Source of the DNA: Trichaptum fuscoviolaceum
Taxonomy: Eukaryota > Basidiomycota > Agaricomycetes > Hymenochaetales > Trichaptaceae
Length of the DNA: 64,000 nt
NCBI GenBank assembly: GCA_910574455.1
Contig: CAJSYZ010000007.1
Location: 4,251,854 to 4,315,853, forward strand
Direction: 5' to 3'
Shown: positions 13,538-24,339 of the stretch, in pieces
Layout of the letters: each line of letters starts with the position of its first letter
How positions within the stretch are numbered: position 1 is the stretch's first letter
Made by a program: the position numbers and the translations under genes
Notes under the pieces: model-generated
Databases searched by the model: none
What the model was told of the DNA's origin: nothing
The model's input: the letters and a program-made list of their open reading frames with translations, nothing else

Positions 13538-14253
13538 AAGGTACGTCTACAGCACATTCTGTCCGATCCTGTCGATTGCTAAGAATGCCCGAGCAGCGAG
13601 TGCGAAGCGTCTGAACCTCAAGGCAAATACATTTATGGCATCAGCGCATGCGATGGTGCTGTACCCATCTTCCATTGAATTCTGCGGCGAAGAGGCCGTT
13701 CTTATGTGACGCGATGAACTGCGCGCTTCAAAGATCGCCGCAAGCACTGGTGCTGTAATGCGCCGTATGCGATGGTGCTGTACCCATTTTCCATTGGATT
13801 CTACGGCGAAGATGCCGTTCTTGTGTGACGCGATGAACTGCGAGCTTCGACGATCGCCGCAAGCAATGGTGCTGTACCCATCTTCCTTTGGATTCTACGG
13901 CGAAGAGGCCATTCTTGTGACGCGATGAACTGCGCGCTTCGAAGATCATGGCGAAATGAATTCTTAGCCCCGAAGTTTATGAGCTTAAAGGCTATCATCC
14001 TTTGTTACCTGTGCCCTCGAAGTCTCAACAAATTGCGCATTCACAACACTAGTACTGGCCCTCGATGGTCGCGTCCTCGCAATGCGGCGATGCCAGCAAC
14101 AGCAATCGTCCGCGGACAACTACAAACAGACTCGCGGACGGAGACCAGCATCAAAGAATACACCTTTGATGCTCGTCTGCGCACTGGCATGCATGGCTGC
14201 GCTCGAGGCTGAGCGACTTCTCGCAGAGGAGGCCATGTTTTTTTTTTACCATC
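13538..14253 (+). pseudogene. TRR1 3' fragment, array unit 2/3 junction
   Basis: Essentially identical to the fragment at 7345-8060, including three tandem partial copies of the roughly 115-bp CDG-to-RDELR segment and the terminal [16 protein letters not shown] end. It has multiple stops. It sits between the TATA/intron leader of unit 2 and the stop codon of SLP1 copy 3. Confidence 0.8.
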
Positions 14254-14361
14254 CTTGTATTTAGAGATTCTTCTTCACGGATAGACTGTTATTGAAGCAT
14301 GTCTTCGAATGTTGATTAATGTACATATTGCGAAGTATAAACAATTGAACTACAAGTAAAA

Positions 14362-17195
14362 CTATGATTCGCCCGCGTCAGAACCCTCAACATCCGTGTC
14401 TATCCAGCTCTCAGACTCTGTATCGATATCCTGAAACTTTGTAGGGCTTCGCGACGAATGCCATTGAGAGTGGAGGGTCAGCCCTGTCGCCGTTTGTAAG
14501 GGAGCAAGAGGCTCGCGAAAGACGACTCCTTGCATCGAGGGCCAAAAGACGTCACTCGGGCTTTTGCTGTCCTCGCCTCTCGTCGGGCTCATTTCGACTA
14601 AAGCCTGCAGTCCACCTTGCGCAGCCTGCACTGGGTCGTTCTCCGTCGCTGAAGTTGAACCCACTCGGGGTGTTCGCGATGGACGGATCTCGTGCAAGTG
14701 AGCGCTCTTCGCCCACTTCTTCGCGCTGAGCGGGGAAGGACCGACTGAGAACGACTGCACCACGCCAAGTCCTGCAGCGGGCGAGTTATGCGAGCTCGAT
14801 CGACGGAGGCGCGGACGACCCAAGCTATTCAGACCGCTAGCCACGCCGTTGTTGTGGCCGAAGGAAGAAACAAGGTTAGGCGAACGCGGAGAGTGTCCGT
14901 GATATGAGATCGATGATGGTGTACCCGGTCGGTGAGCAACGAGGTGTCGGGGGACGGGTGAACGAATGTGTGTAGGTAAACGAGGCTTGCTGGGAGACGA
15001 TAAGGACTGGACAGGCGTCCTGCGCTGCGGCGTCCGGTCCTCGTCAACGCGAGAGGAAGCAGGGAAAGGCACCCTTTCGCCGTCATCTCGGACAACGATC
15101 GTGGGCTTCAAGTTCTTAACATTCGGATTCTTCGGTGTCGGAGTCGGGCTCCTTGTCCTCCCACCAAATTTCGTCCACTCTCCACCACTGAGGCTACTCA
15201 AATGCCGTCTACCCCATTCTCGCAGCGAGTCCCTCCGACTGCTGGACGCGATCAAGGTCTCCCCTCTCGACCCGCGGGTCAGAGCCATGAACACCAACAC
15301 AGTCAGCAAGAGGCAGAGCTGTGCAATTCCTAGCCTCTTTTCGAGCACAACTTCATCTGCAAGGTGGCTAAAGCGCCGTTCGAGTTCTCCATGCTCTCGT
15401 TCAAGTCGGCGGCGCTGGGCGGCCCAGTCTTCTGTGGCACGCTGCATATGCTGGGCGTGTGCTTTCCCTATCCCTTCCAATCGACCGAGGTCCTCCTCCA
15501 GGCGGCGAAGAGCCTCGCGCATGGAACGTGTCTGCTCTTCGACATACCGAAGGTAGAGCGTTGCATTCATTTCGAGGGCCCCTAGGCGAGTCATAATTGT
15601 GCGATATATTGATTCACCAGCGCCGACAACAGCGGGTACTCTTGAATCATGTGGGACAATGGTCGGGATGAGAATGGGTTTAGATACTGATACGGACGAT
15701 GCAGCCACTTGAGTAGCATGTGAGGATTCAGAGGCAGAAGACTCGATGATAGCTGACGAGGAACTGCTGGTATCGACAATGACTGGCGAGGAAACAGGCA
15801 GAACTTGGCTTGAGACTTGCGAGAAACTCGTTACGATTGACGATGAATCAGAGACTGTCGAAGGAGACTGCAATTTCGCGCTGGCCTCTCTGATTTCGCT
15901 CGAGGGAGGCGTAGATAATTTTGTCGCAGGAACGAGAGTGCTCACAACCGAGGCCTCTCCTTCTGCTATTGTTTCCGGTGCTTTGTCTCTCTTCTCATTC
16001 GTTTCGCCAACCGTCTCTTTTGCCATCGCCACCGCGTCGTTAGGAATTGGAGGAGATATGACAGGAGCTTGTACGGGCTCCTCGATCTCGCCACGCTTCT
16101 TCTGAGATTCCTCTTCCCAAAGGTCCCATTTCCAAGCGTCAAGGTGCGTAAGGCCATATACCCGTAGAAGAGATAGTGGGCAGTAAAATTCGTTCCCATA
16201 GTGCGAGTGGAAGTCAATTCGAATGTACCGGTAGAAGTCTCGTAGGGAAATCGGTGGATGGAAAGACTGAATGAAGTCTGTCAACATCGTATTTATGAGA
16301 GAACGCAACTGGCGCACCTGAATTCCACGGATATTCTTCGCTGTGTATCTCCCAGCTGGAGTCCATGCAGCCGGGTCTGGCGTGTCTGTCTGAGCGACAC
16401 TAACACTAAACTCCTTGACCACTCCAGAGAAGAATTCGAAGTTTGCTAACTGCACGGTATCAATTCGGATGTCCTCGCATAGCTCAACTACAACATATTG
16501 CTGCTCTCCAGGAGTCTTGCAAGGGCTGAGCATGTACCTATCCTTCTTCGAGGAAAGAATAGATATGGCATGTTTTGCTGAACGATGTGACCCACGTATA
16601 CGAGCTGAGCAGTCAAGGTCGGCATAGTTGAACCTGTCAATCAGAGGAACCCCGAAGTGCGGTGATGGCGCTGGCTCCGGCGCAGACGGCTGGAGTTCTG
16701 TTTGAGGCTCAGAAGAGTGTTGTTGCGAGCTATTGACATTGGGAGCGTTGGCAAACACCCTGCCTGTATCTCGACTAGAACTATCGTTCTCGTGCATCTG
16801 AGCCTGCTTCGCTTTCCAATCGTCGATTTCCTCCGCAAGTTCATTTGAAGGCCGAGGTGTGAGGCAGCATATCGGCGGCTCTGGCGGCCTTTGAGCGAAT
16901 TTTGAAATGCCGTGCAAAGCATCGTACGGCGAGGTGGGATCCGCAAGAGCGGGAGATGAGAAGATGAGGGCGAGCAGGCCGGCGGCGCGGCGGCGGTAGG
17001 CGTGGGTAAGTCCCGGGCCAGTACAGATAGCTGGTGGTCGCTGAAGGGTCGAGAGATCTGCACGACATTGGATCCAATGAATTTGTTAGTAAAAGCAAAT
17101 GGAAAGGCCAGCATTGGCTAGAAAGTCGAAAAATGTCGTATGTAGCTCTCTTGGAGACTGGCGCATACTAATTTGCGCATAAGTACGCGAGGCAT
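14362..17195 (-). CDS. SLP1: SLP1-like SUN-domain membrane protein, array copy 3, intact
   Basis: The family (SLP1/SUCO, 'mid-SUN') comprises ER or nuclear-envelope membrane glycoproteins. Exon 2 (17040-14362) is open throughout; a 27-nt first exon (17195-17169) with a 128-nt intron carrying TACTAAC is my best start. From the N-terminus: a hydrophobic signal peptide (AAGLLALIFSSPALA); a SUN domain at about residues 140-310, with FNYADLDCSA, VVVELCEDIRIDTVQLANFEFF and HYGNEFYCPLSLLRVYG; a Ser/Thr/Pro-rich linker; a coiled coil at about 490-570; a single membrane helix (AQLCLLLTVLVFMAL) near 575-595; and a basic, Ser/Pro-rich tail. Homologues run from IQ directly into SFHPP, which suggests a 51-nt in-frame intron at 16267-16317, giving about 884 aa spliced. 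Domain call is very secure; the exact start is less so. Confidence 0.92.
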
Positions 17196-18237
17196 GGCTA
17201 GCAATAAGCGATGTAGTGGGATGCGAAGCGGGAGAGAAAATTTAGGATTACATGTCCGCGACGCGCGGCCACTTCTTCTCTTGCACTCAAGCCCTACAAT
17301 TCTCTCCTCCTCAAGACTGCCTGCTTCAAGCTCTCCTGCTTCAAGATATTATTGAGATGTTAAACAAACACTCCTTTTGCTTTCAGACCTACACTACAAT
17401 GAAGAAGTTAGCTCTTGCAGATGGGTGCTTTCAAGACTACAACGGATGGCTGAACCGCTGGCAGAGAGAGTCTCCACTTTGCAATACTTATGCTAGCACT
17501 TTTGCAAAAGACATGGTCTTGTTCAATTGATTGTGTATTTGGCATCAACTGCAACAGAGTGCATTTGCGACAAGCGCAAGACTCATTGCTCGCCGGAAGA
17601 AAAAACATATATATATTGCTATCTTGCGCAAGTCTCAATTGCGCTTGCTGCCCCGATGTGGCTCAAATTCAGAACATGTCACGGTAAGGTTAGCCGCCCT
17701 TGAATGGACCTTGCTCACCGGAAGCAAAAACATATATACATTGTCATCTTCGGCCTTGAGTCTTGCTGTCCTGACATTGCTCTCTGGGCTTGAAAGCTTG
17801 CTGTCCTGATGCCGCTCGCCGGGAGCAAAAACATATATACATTGTCATCTTTGGTGTCCTCGGAACATGAGTTAGAAGGTGCTCACCGGAAAGAGTTGGG
17901 CAAGACAAGCTCAAAAGCTCGCTTAAAGTGCTCAGGGTCGAGTTTCGGGCTCATTCCCTCAGATATTTTGATTATTTTAATGTCAAGCTCTCTCTTCTAT
18001 AATACAGATTAACTCTGGTATCTAAAACCAATGCAATCGAAGGAGAAACTGAGATAATTTGCACCGGCCGGACTCGGAGTTGATTACGTAAGCAGGGTCA
18101 ATGCGTGCTACCAATCCTGGCCCAACCTCCTGCTCTGCAACCATGACCTGCGAGCAGGCCATTGAACCTATCTCATTGCTCACAACCTCTGGAATTCAGC
18201 TTTCCATCACCATAGGCCACTACACCAGCATGCAAGT

Positions 18238-18786
18238 CTATGCTTCCCTGCATCTCAGCCCCGAAATCCAGACACAGAGAGGTGAGTGCTCTCCCGGCCT
18301 CTCGCACCTCCTTCCAAGGCTTGCAATGCTCGGGACACTATCCACGTCTGATGGAAGGTCCTGAAACACTTGGAAGGCTTCTAGGCTGGACGTAATACCA
18401 CCCGATAAGCGAAATGTGCGAGCAAAACTGTCCAAATTGCAGAATCTCCGGGTGAGCTCCTCCAAGCTGCTGTAGGCCTGTTCAACACACATTGAAAACA
18501 TACCTAAGTTCTGTGCTGCAACAATGACTACTGATATATCAACTATAGACCCCAAGGCTCGAAGATACACCACCCCGCCTCCCCCCAGCTCACGAACTCG
18601 ACCCGAGCAAGCCGTGCAAGTGCAGCACGGCTCGTACCTCCCATTCACTCGGAAGACATCTTCCATACTTCGCCTCGCTCTTTTCGCATCAGAAACCAGG
18701 GGTTCAGGGTCTCGGCTATGCTGTGGGAATGGCGCTACTGCGTAGCCGCTGTCTGCAATGCCCGGAGGCTGTATTTTTGCGAGCAC
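18238..18786 (-). CDS. conserved anonymous ORF, 182 codons, array unit 3
   Basis: Same ORF as at 12046-12594 and identical in translated sequence. No domain recognised; the coding strand is uncertain for the reasons given there. Confidence 0.35.
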   Translation of the reverse strand: MLAKIQPPGIADSGYAVAPFPQHSRDPEPLVSDAKRARRSMEDVFRVNGRYEPCCTCTACSGRVRELGGGGVVYLRALGSIVDISVVIVAAQNLGMFSMCVEQAYSSLEELTRRFCNLDSFARTFRLSGGITSSLEAFQVFQDLPSDVDSVPSIASLGRRCERPGEHSPLCVWISGLRCREA

Positions 18787-19062
18787 TTTGCCATCTGCAC
18801 AGAGAGTGCATTTGGCATATTCTGAGCTTTCTGGGTGCTTTCTGGAGGATTGGAGGGTGCTGGAGAGGTCTCATGGTGCTGCTGGAGGTCACTGGAGGTG
18901 GTTTGAGGGACGGGACAGGCGGGACAGCTGCACGGCGCTCGAAACACTCATCCGGACGTATGCCCGGACACTGCAGAAATGAGCCATTCTTCTTCGCTTG
19001 GCTTTTTCAATGAGTCGGTGAGTATCGGCCGTCTCTATTATCTGTCTAGAGCTTTCAAAAGG

Positions 19063-19273
19063 TATAAATACTGGCCCAATCTATCCCCAAGTTCCTCAGG
19101 CTCTTTGCCCTCTTCCCTCGTCTCTCGCAGCTCTCCTGTGTGCACACACTGTAAGTGTCTCCTGGTTTTCGTAGTCAATGCTAAAGCTAACATTTCACTC
19201 ATAGTTGTTATTACTATATACAATGGTAAGTGCAATCTGATTACAGGATTTGTTGATTTCTAACTTGAATTAG
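19063..19273 (+). promoter_or_regulatory. TATA element with two-intron leader, array unit 3
   Basis: Same TATAAAT box and two intron-like segments with CTAAC branch sites as at 12871-13081. Confidence 0.5.
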
Positions 19274-19730
19274 TTTATTGTCTGACTGCGTGCGCAACCT
19301 TACCCAAGACCATCTCAAGTTTGTCGCGCATTTGCATTGCGAATGAATCTTAAAGTCGCCCGTGAAGAACAAGGAGATCCTACTATGACTTGCGCAAGAC
19401 GCGATTGCGCGCTGTCTGCGCAATGGTTCAAAACTGAGAAATGAGTCTGATCGGACCCTAGACTGACAGCAACTCACCGAAATGGTCCTACTTTGAGTGC
19501 TTTCTTGTTGTAAGCACTTGTAACTTGTGTCCGTGAGCTTTCAAGATTGGCGTCTGTCCCTGAAGCGCCGTCCGCGCCGTCGTGACTTGCGTCCGTACCA
19601 CTACCACTTGCAAATTTGACCTCAACTGTCGCCTATACCAGACATCCGAAGACATGTGTGAACACTTTTTATCTCGAATGTAGGACCAGGGTATTGCGAC
19701 GCGCAGATGGAGCGGTGATGGTGACATTGA

Positions 19731-20336
19731 AGGTACGTCTACAGCACATTCTGTCCGATCCTGTCGATTGCTGAGAATGCCCGAGCAGCGAGTGCGAAGC
19801 GTCTGAACCTCAAGGCAAATACATTTATGGCATCAGCGCATGCGATGGTGATGTACCGATCTATAATGCGCCGTATGCGATGGTGCTGTACCCATTTTCC
19901 ATTGGCGAAGAGGCCGTTCTTGTGTGACGCGATGAACTGCGCGCTTCGAAGATCGCCGCAAGCAATGGTGCTGTACCCATCTTCCTTTCGATTCTACGGC
20001 GAAGAGGCCATTCTTGTGACGCGATGAACTGCGCGCTTCGAAGATCATGGCGAAATGAATTTTTAGCCCCGAAGTTTATGAGCTTAAAGGCTATCATCGT
20101 TTGTTACCTGTGCCCTCGAAGTCTCAACAAATTGCGCATTCACAACACTAGTACTGGCCCTCGATGGTCGCGTCCTCGCAATGCGGCGATGCCAGCAACA
20201 GCAATCGTCCGCGGACAACTACAAACAGACTCGCGGACGGAGACCTGCATCAAAGAATACACCTTTGATGCTCGTCTGCGCACTGGCATGCATGGCTGTG
20301 CTCGAGGCTGAGCGACTTCTCGCAGAGGAGGCCATG
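19731..20336 (+). pseudogene. TRR1 3' fragment, shortened form, array unit 3/4 junction
   Basis: A shorter version of the fragment at 13538. One of the internal roughly 115-bp repeats is largely deleted and the next is altered (GATGGTGATGTACCGATCTATAATGCG). The [15 protein letters not shown] and [16 protein letters not shown] parts follow as before. This short form is shared by all fragments to the right, so it separates the array into a left long-form group and a right short-form group. Confidence 0.8.
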
Positions 20337-20471
20337 TTTTTTTTACCAACCTTGTATTTAGAGATTCTTCTTCACGGATAGACTGTTATTGAAGCATGTA
20401 TCACAAGTAATGTCTTCGAATGTTGATTAATGTACATATTGCGAAGTATAAACAATCGAACCACAAGTAAA

Positions 20472-23123
20472 CTATGATTCGCCCGTGTCAGAACCCTCAA
20501 CATCCGTGTCTATCCAGCTCTCAGACTCTGTATCGATATCCTGAAACTTTGTAGGGCTTCGCGACGAATGCCATTGAGAGTGGAGGGTCAGCCCTGTCGC
20601 CGTTTGTAAGGGAGCAACAGGCTCGCGAAAGACGACTCCTTGCATCGAGGGCCAAAAGACGTCACTCGGGCTTTTGCTGTCCTCGCCCCTCGTCGGGCTC
20701 ATTTCGACTAAAGCCTGCAGTCCACCTTGCGCGGCCTGCACTGGGTCGTTCTCCGTCGCTGAAGTTGAACCCACTCGGGGTGTTCGCGATGGACGGATCT
20801 CGTGCAAGTGAGCGCTCTTCGCCCACTTCTTCGCGCTGAGCGGGGAAGGACCGACTGAGAACGACTGCACCACGCCAAGTCCTGCAGCGGGCGAGTTATG
20901 CGAGCTCGATCGACGGAGGCGCGGACGACCCAAGCTATTCAGACCGCTAGCCACGCCGTTGTTGTGGCCGAAGGAAGAAACAAGGTTAGGCGAACGCGGA
21001 GAGTGTCCGTGATATGAGATCGATGATGGTGTACCCGGTCGGTGAGCAACGAGGTGTCGGGGGACGGGTGAACGAATGTGTGTAGGTAAACGAGGCTTGC
21101 TGGGAGACGATAAGGACTGGACAGGCGTCCTGCGCTGCGGCGTCCGGTCCTCGTCAACGCGAGAGGAAGCAGGGAAAGGCACCCTTTCGCCGTCATCTCG
21201 GACAACGATCGTGGGCTTCAAGTTCTTAACATTCGGATTCCTCGGTGTCGGAGTCGGGCTCCTTGTCCTCCCACCAAATTTCGTCCACTCTCCACCACTG
21301 AGGCTACTCAAATGCCGTCTACCCCATTCTCGCAGCGAGTCCCTCCGACTGCTGGACGCGATCAAGGTCTCCCCTCTCGACCCGCGGGTCAGAGCCATGA
21401 ACACCAGCACAGTCAGCAAGAGGCAGAGCTGTGCAATTCCTAGCCTCTTTTCGAGCACAACTTCATCTGCAAGGTGGCTAAAGCGCCGTTCGAGTTCTCC
21501 ATGCTCTCGTTCAAGTCGGCGGCGCTGGGCGGCCCAGTCTTCTGTAGCACGCTGCATATGCTGGGCGTGTGCTTTCCCTATCCCTTCCAATCGACCGAGG
21601 TCCTCCTCCAGGCGGCGAAGAGCCTCGCGCATGGAACGTGTCTGCTCTTCGACATACCGAAGGTAGAGCGTTGCATTCATTTCGAGGGCCCCTAGGCGAG
21701 TCATAATTGTGCGATATATTGATTCACCAGCACCGACAACAGCGGGTACTCTTGAATCATGTGGGACAATGGTCGGGATGAGAATGGGTTTAGATACTGA
21801 TACGGACGATGCAGCCACTTGAGTAGCATGTGAGGATTCAGAGGCAGAAGACTCGATGATAGCTGACGAGGAACTGCTGGTATCGACAATGAATGGCGAG
21901 GAAACAGGCAGAACTTGGCTTGAGACTTGCGAGAAACTCGTTACGATTGACGATGAATCAGAGACTGTCGAAGGAGACTGCGATTTCGCGCTGGCCTCTC
22001 TGATTTCGCTCGAGGGAGGCGTAGATAATTTTGTCGCAGGAACGAGAGTGCTCACAACCGAGGCCTCTCCTTCTGCTATTGTTTCCGGTGCTTTGTCTCT
22101 CTTCTCATTCGTTTCGCCAACCGTCTCTTTTGCCATCGCCACCGCGTCGTTAGGAATTGGAGGAGATATGACAGGAGCTTGTACGGGCTCCTCGATCTCG
22201 CCACGCTTCTTCTGAGATTCCTCTTCCCAAAGGTCCCATTTCCAAGCGTCAAGGTGCGTAAGGCCATATACCCGTAGAAGAGATAGTGGGCAGTAAAATT
22301 CGTTCCCATAGTGCGAGTGGAAGTCAATTCGAATGTACCGGTAGAAGTCTCGTAGGGAAATCGGTGGATGGAAAGACTGAATGAAGTCTGTCAACATCGT
22401 ATTTATGAGAGAACGCAACTGGCGCACCTGAATTCCACGGATATTCTTCGCTGTGTATCTCCCAGCTGGAGTCCATGCAGCCGGGTCTGGCGTGTCTGTC
22501 TGAGCGACACTAACACTGAACTCCTTGACCACTCCAGAGAAGAATTCGAAGTTTGCAAACTGCACGGTATCAATTCGGATGTCCTCGCATAGCTCAACTA
22601 CAACATATTGCTGCTCTCCAGGAGTCTTGCAAGGGCTGAGCATGTACCTATCCTTCTTCGAGGAAAGAATAGATATGGCATGTTTTGCTGAACGATGTGA
22701 CCCACGTATACGAGCTGAGCAGTCAAGGTCGGCATAGTTGAACCTGTCAATCAGAGGAACCCCGAAGTGCGGTGATGGCGCTGGCTCCGGCGCAGACGGC
22801 TGGAGTTCTGTTTGAGGCTCAGAAGAGTGTTGTTGCGAGCTATTGACATTGGGAGCGTTGGCAAACACCCTGCCTGTATCTCGACTAGAACTATCGTTCT
22901 CGTGCATCTGAGCCTGCTTCGCTTTCCAATCGTCGATTTCCTCCGCAAGTTCATTTGAAGGCCGAGGTGTGAGGCAGCATATCGGCGGCTCTGGCGGCCT
23001 TTGAGCGAATTTTGAAATGCCGTGCAAAGCATCGTACGGCGAGGTGGGATCCGCAAGAGCGGGAGATGAGAAGATGAGGGCGAGCAGGCCGGCGGCGCGG
23101 CGGCGGTAGGCGTGGGTAAGCAT
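20472..23123 (-). CDS. SLP1: SLP1-like SUN-domain protein, array copy 4, split by transposon; body intact with TIR-derived ATG
   Basis: An 883-codon open frame that ends at 20472 with the same C-terminus as copy 3. It carries the signal peptide, SUN domain (about residues 125-300), coiled coil (about 475-555), membrane helix (about 558-577) and basic tail. The 25.4-kb transposon is inserted in the coding sequence just upstream of the signal peptide. The first codon, ATG at 23123-23121, consists of the outermost three bases of the transposon's inverted repeat, and it is in frame with the remaining gene (ATG-CTT-ACC-CAC). The original 5' end is displaced to 48514-48703. Whether the gene is still transcribed depends on an outward promoter in the transposon end, for which I see no TATA box. 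Confidence 0.85.
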   Translation of the reverse strand: MLTHAYRRRAAGLLALIFSSPALADPTSPYDALHGISKFAQRPPEPPICCLTPRPSNELAEEIDDWKAKQAQMHENDSSSRDTGRVFANAPNVNSSQQHSSEPQTELQPSAPEPAPSPHFGVPLIDRFNYADLDCSARIRGSHRSAKHAISILSSKKDRYMLSPCKTPGEQQYVVVELCEDIRIDTVQFANFEFFSGVVKEFSVSVAQTDTPDPAAWTPAGRYTAKNIRGIQVRQLRSLINTMLTDFIQSFHPPISLRDFYRYIRIDFHSHYGNEFYCPLSLLRVYGLTHLDAWKWDLWEEESQKKRGEIEEPVQAPVISPPIPNDAVAMAKETVGETNEKRDKAPETIAEGEASVVSTLVPATKLSTPPSSEIREASAKSQSPSTVSDSSSIVTSFSQVSSQVLPVSSPFIVDTSSSSSAIIESSASESSHATQVAASSVSVSKPILIPTIVPHDSRVPAVVGAGESIYRTIMTRLGALEMNATLYLRYVEEQTRSMREALRRLEEDLGRLEGIGKAHAQHMQRATEDWAAQRRRLEREHGELERRFSHLADEVVLEKRLGIAQLCLLLTVLVFMALTRGSRGETLIASSSRRDSLREWGRRHLSSLSGGEWTKFGGRTRSPTPTPRNPNVKNLKPTIVVRDDGERVPFPASSRVDEDRTPQRRTPVQSLSSPSKPRLPTHIRSPVPRHLVAHRPGTPSSISYHGHSPRSPNLVSSFGHNNGVASGLNSLGRPRLRRSSSHNSPAAGLGVVQSFSVGPSPLSAKKWAKSAHLHEIRPSRTPRVGSTSATENDPVQAAQGGLQALVEMSPTRGEDSKSPSDVFWPSMQGVVFREPVAPLQTATGLTLHSQWHSSRSPTKFQDIDTESESWIDTDVEGSDTGES

Positions 23124-23148
23124 CAGGGAAACTACTTTTTGCTTAAGG
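23121..23148. repeat. left terminal inverted repeat
   Basis: CATCAGGGAA, two mismatching bases, TACTTTTTGC, TTAAGG. It pairs with 48485-48513: the first 10 bp are perfect, then a few mismatches and a one-base gap before a shared CTTAAGG-like block. Target duplication AG at 23119-23120. Confidence 0.9.
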
Positions 23149-23159
23149 CGACTGACGCG

Positions 23160-23420
23160 TCCTGACGCTGCCTTAAATGGACTGAAGGGTTGCTATGCCT
23201 GTCTGAAATCTACTGATATGTTGCTATGCCTGTCTGAAATCAACTGATGGCCTGAACACACTGAAATAAGCCAATTTTCAGGACACACTCAGTACGTCAG
23301 TACATCAGGAGGTCAGTCAAGCATAAGTAAAGACTAAGTACAAGCATGTACAATTCAAATGTCATAGTAAGTACAAATCAGTACACCAGTAATTCAGTAC
23401 GCCAGTATTGTAGGCTGCGC
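23160..23420. repeat. left subterminal repeats
   Basis: Two direct copies of a 29-bp unit beginning GTTGCTATGCCTGTCTGAAA at 23189-23217 and 23220-23248 (one mismatch). Many CAGTA, TACTG and GTACA(A/G) motifs follow to 23405. Subterminal arrays like this are usual transposase-binding sites in CACTA-type elements; that role is inferred here. No gene is visible in 23150-23740. Confidence 0.6.
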
Positions 23421-24339
23421 GCTGCTTTCCTCTCGCCTTCGCTGATAAGGATGTTCATGCTTTTCGTTGTTGGCTGAGCGACTCAAGCACATTTGCCTTG
23501 TGCGCTTCGAGAATTGTCCGACTTCCGCCCAAGTGGCATATTCTTCCTGACGCCTGAAACAATTGTCAAACATAAATTCCAGAGTTCTTACTACGGGTTT
23601 TCGGAGGACTCGGACATACTATTTTCAATCTGTTCCGAAAGCAATTTCTCTCTTGTCCGATTGCGCACGTTCTGATCATTTTCCCTCAAGGTCCATGTTC
23701 TTGAATTACCCTCCACCTTGAATGGTCCGCCGTAGCCGCTCGTGTCAATTCTCGTCACCGCAACCTATCGATCTAGCTCTGCTTCTACATCCTTGAGAAG
23801 CAGATTGCCTCCGGTGGGAAGTGGGGGTAGATCTCGGTCTGGCAGTTGTTTGTTCAATAGGGAGTTTTGGTCTGACGCCAGAACGATCGGTATATATCGC
23901 AAGTGTTCATACTCCTGGTTTGTTCCTTCTGGATCATCCGAAAAGTGTTTGAGTAAGGCTTTATACTGTAGCTCGAATGCACTTTAACAAGATGACTTAC
24001 GGCCGTCAGCGAATCAACAAGTATCCCATCGATATGTAGGCAACACTCATTATCTGCAACTTCGCTCACGTCGTAAGGCTTCAGAATAAGCTCTGTGATA
24101 CGCATCACTACACCTGTTCGGTCGTCCAGCGTATTGGCAAGCCGGATTTTCTGCTTCGCGAATGCCTGGATCATCGAAAGTACGTTCTCGGTGGACAACT
24201 GGCTGATTTAGGAGGTGGTCGTGAACTTCCCTTGCCCAGCTCGCTCTCAACTCACATCGTCTTATTCATCAGCGACACAACTCACTTCGATACTGATTGA
24301 CCAAGGACAGCACCACCGTAGTCCTAGATTTAAGAAAGT

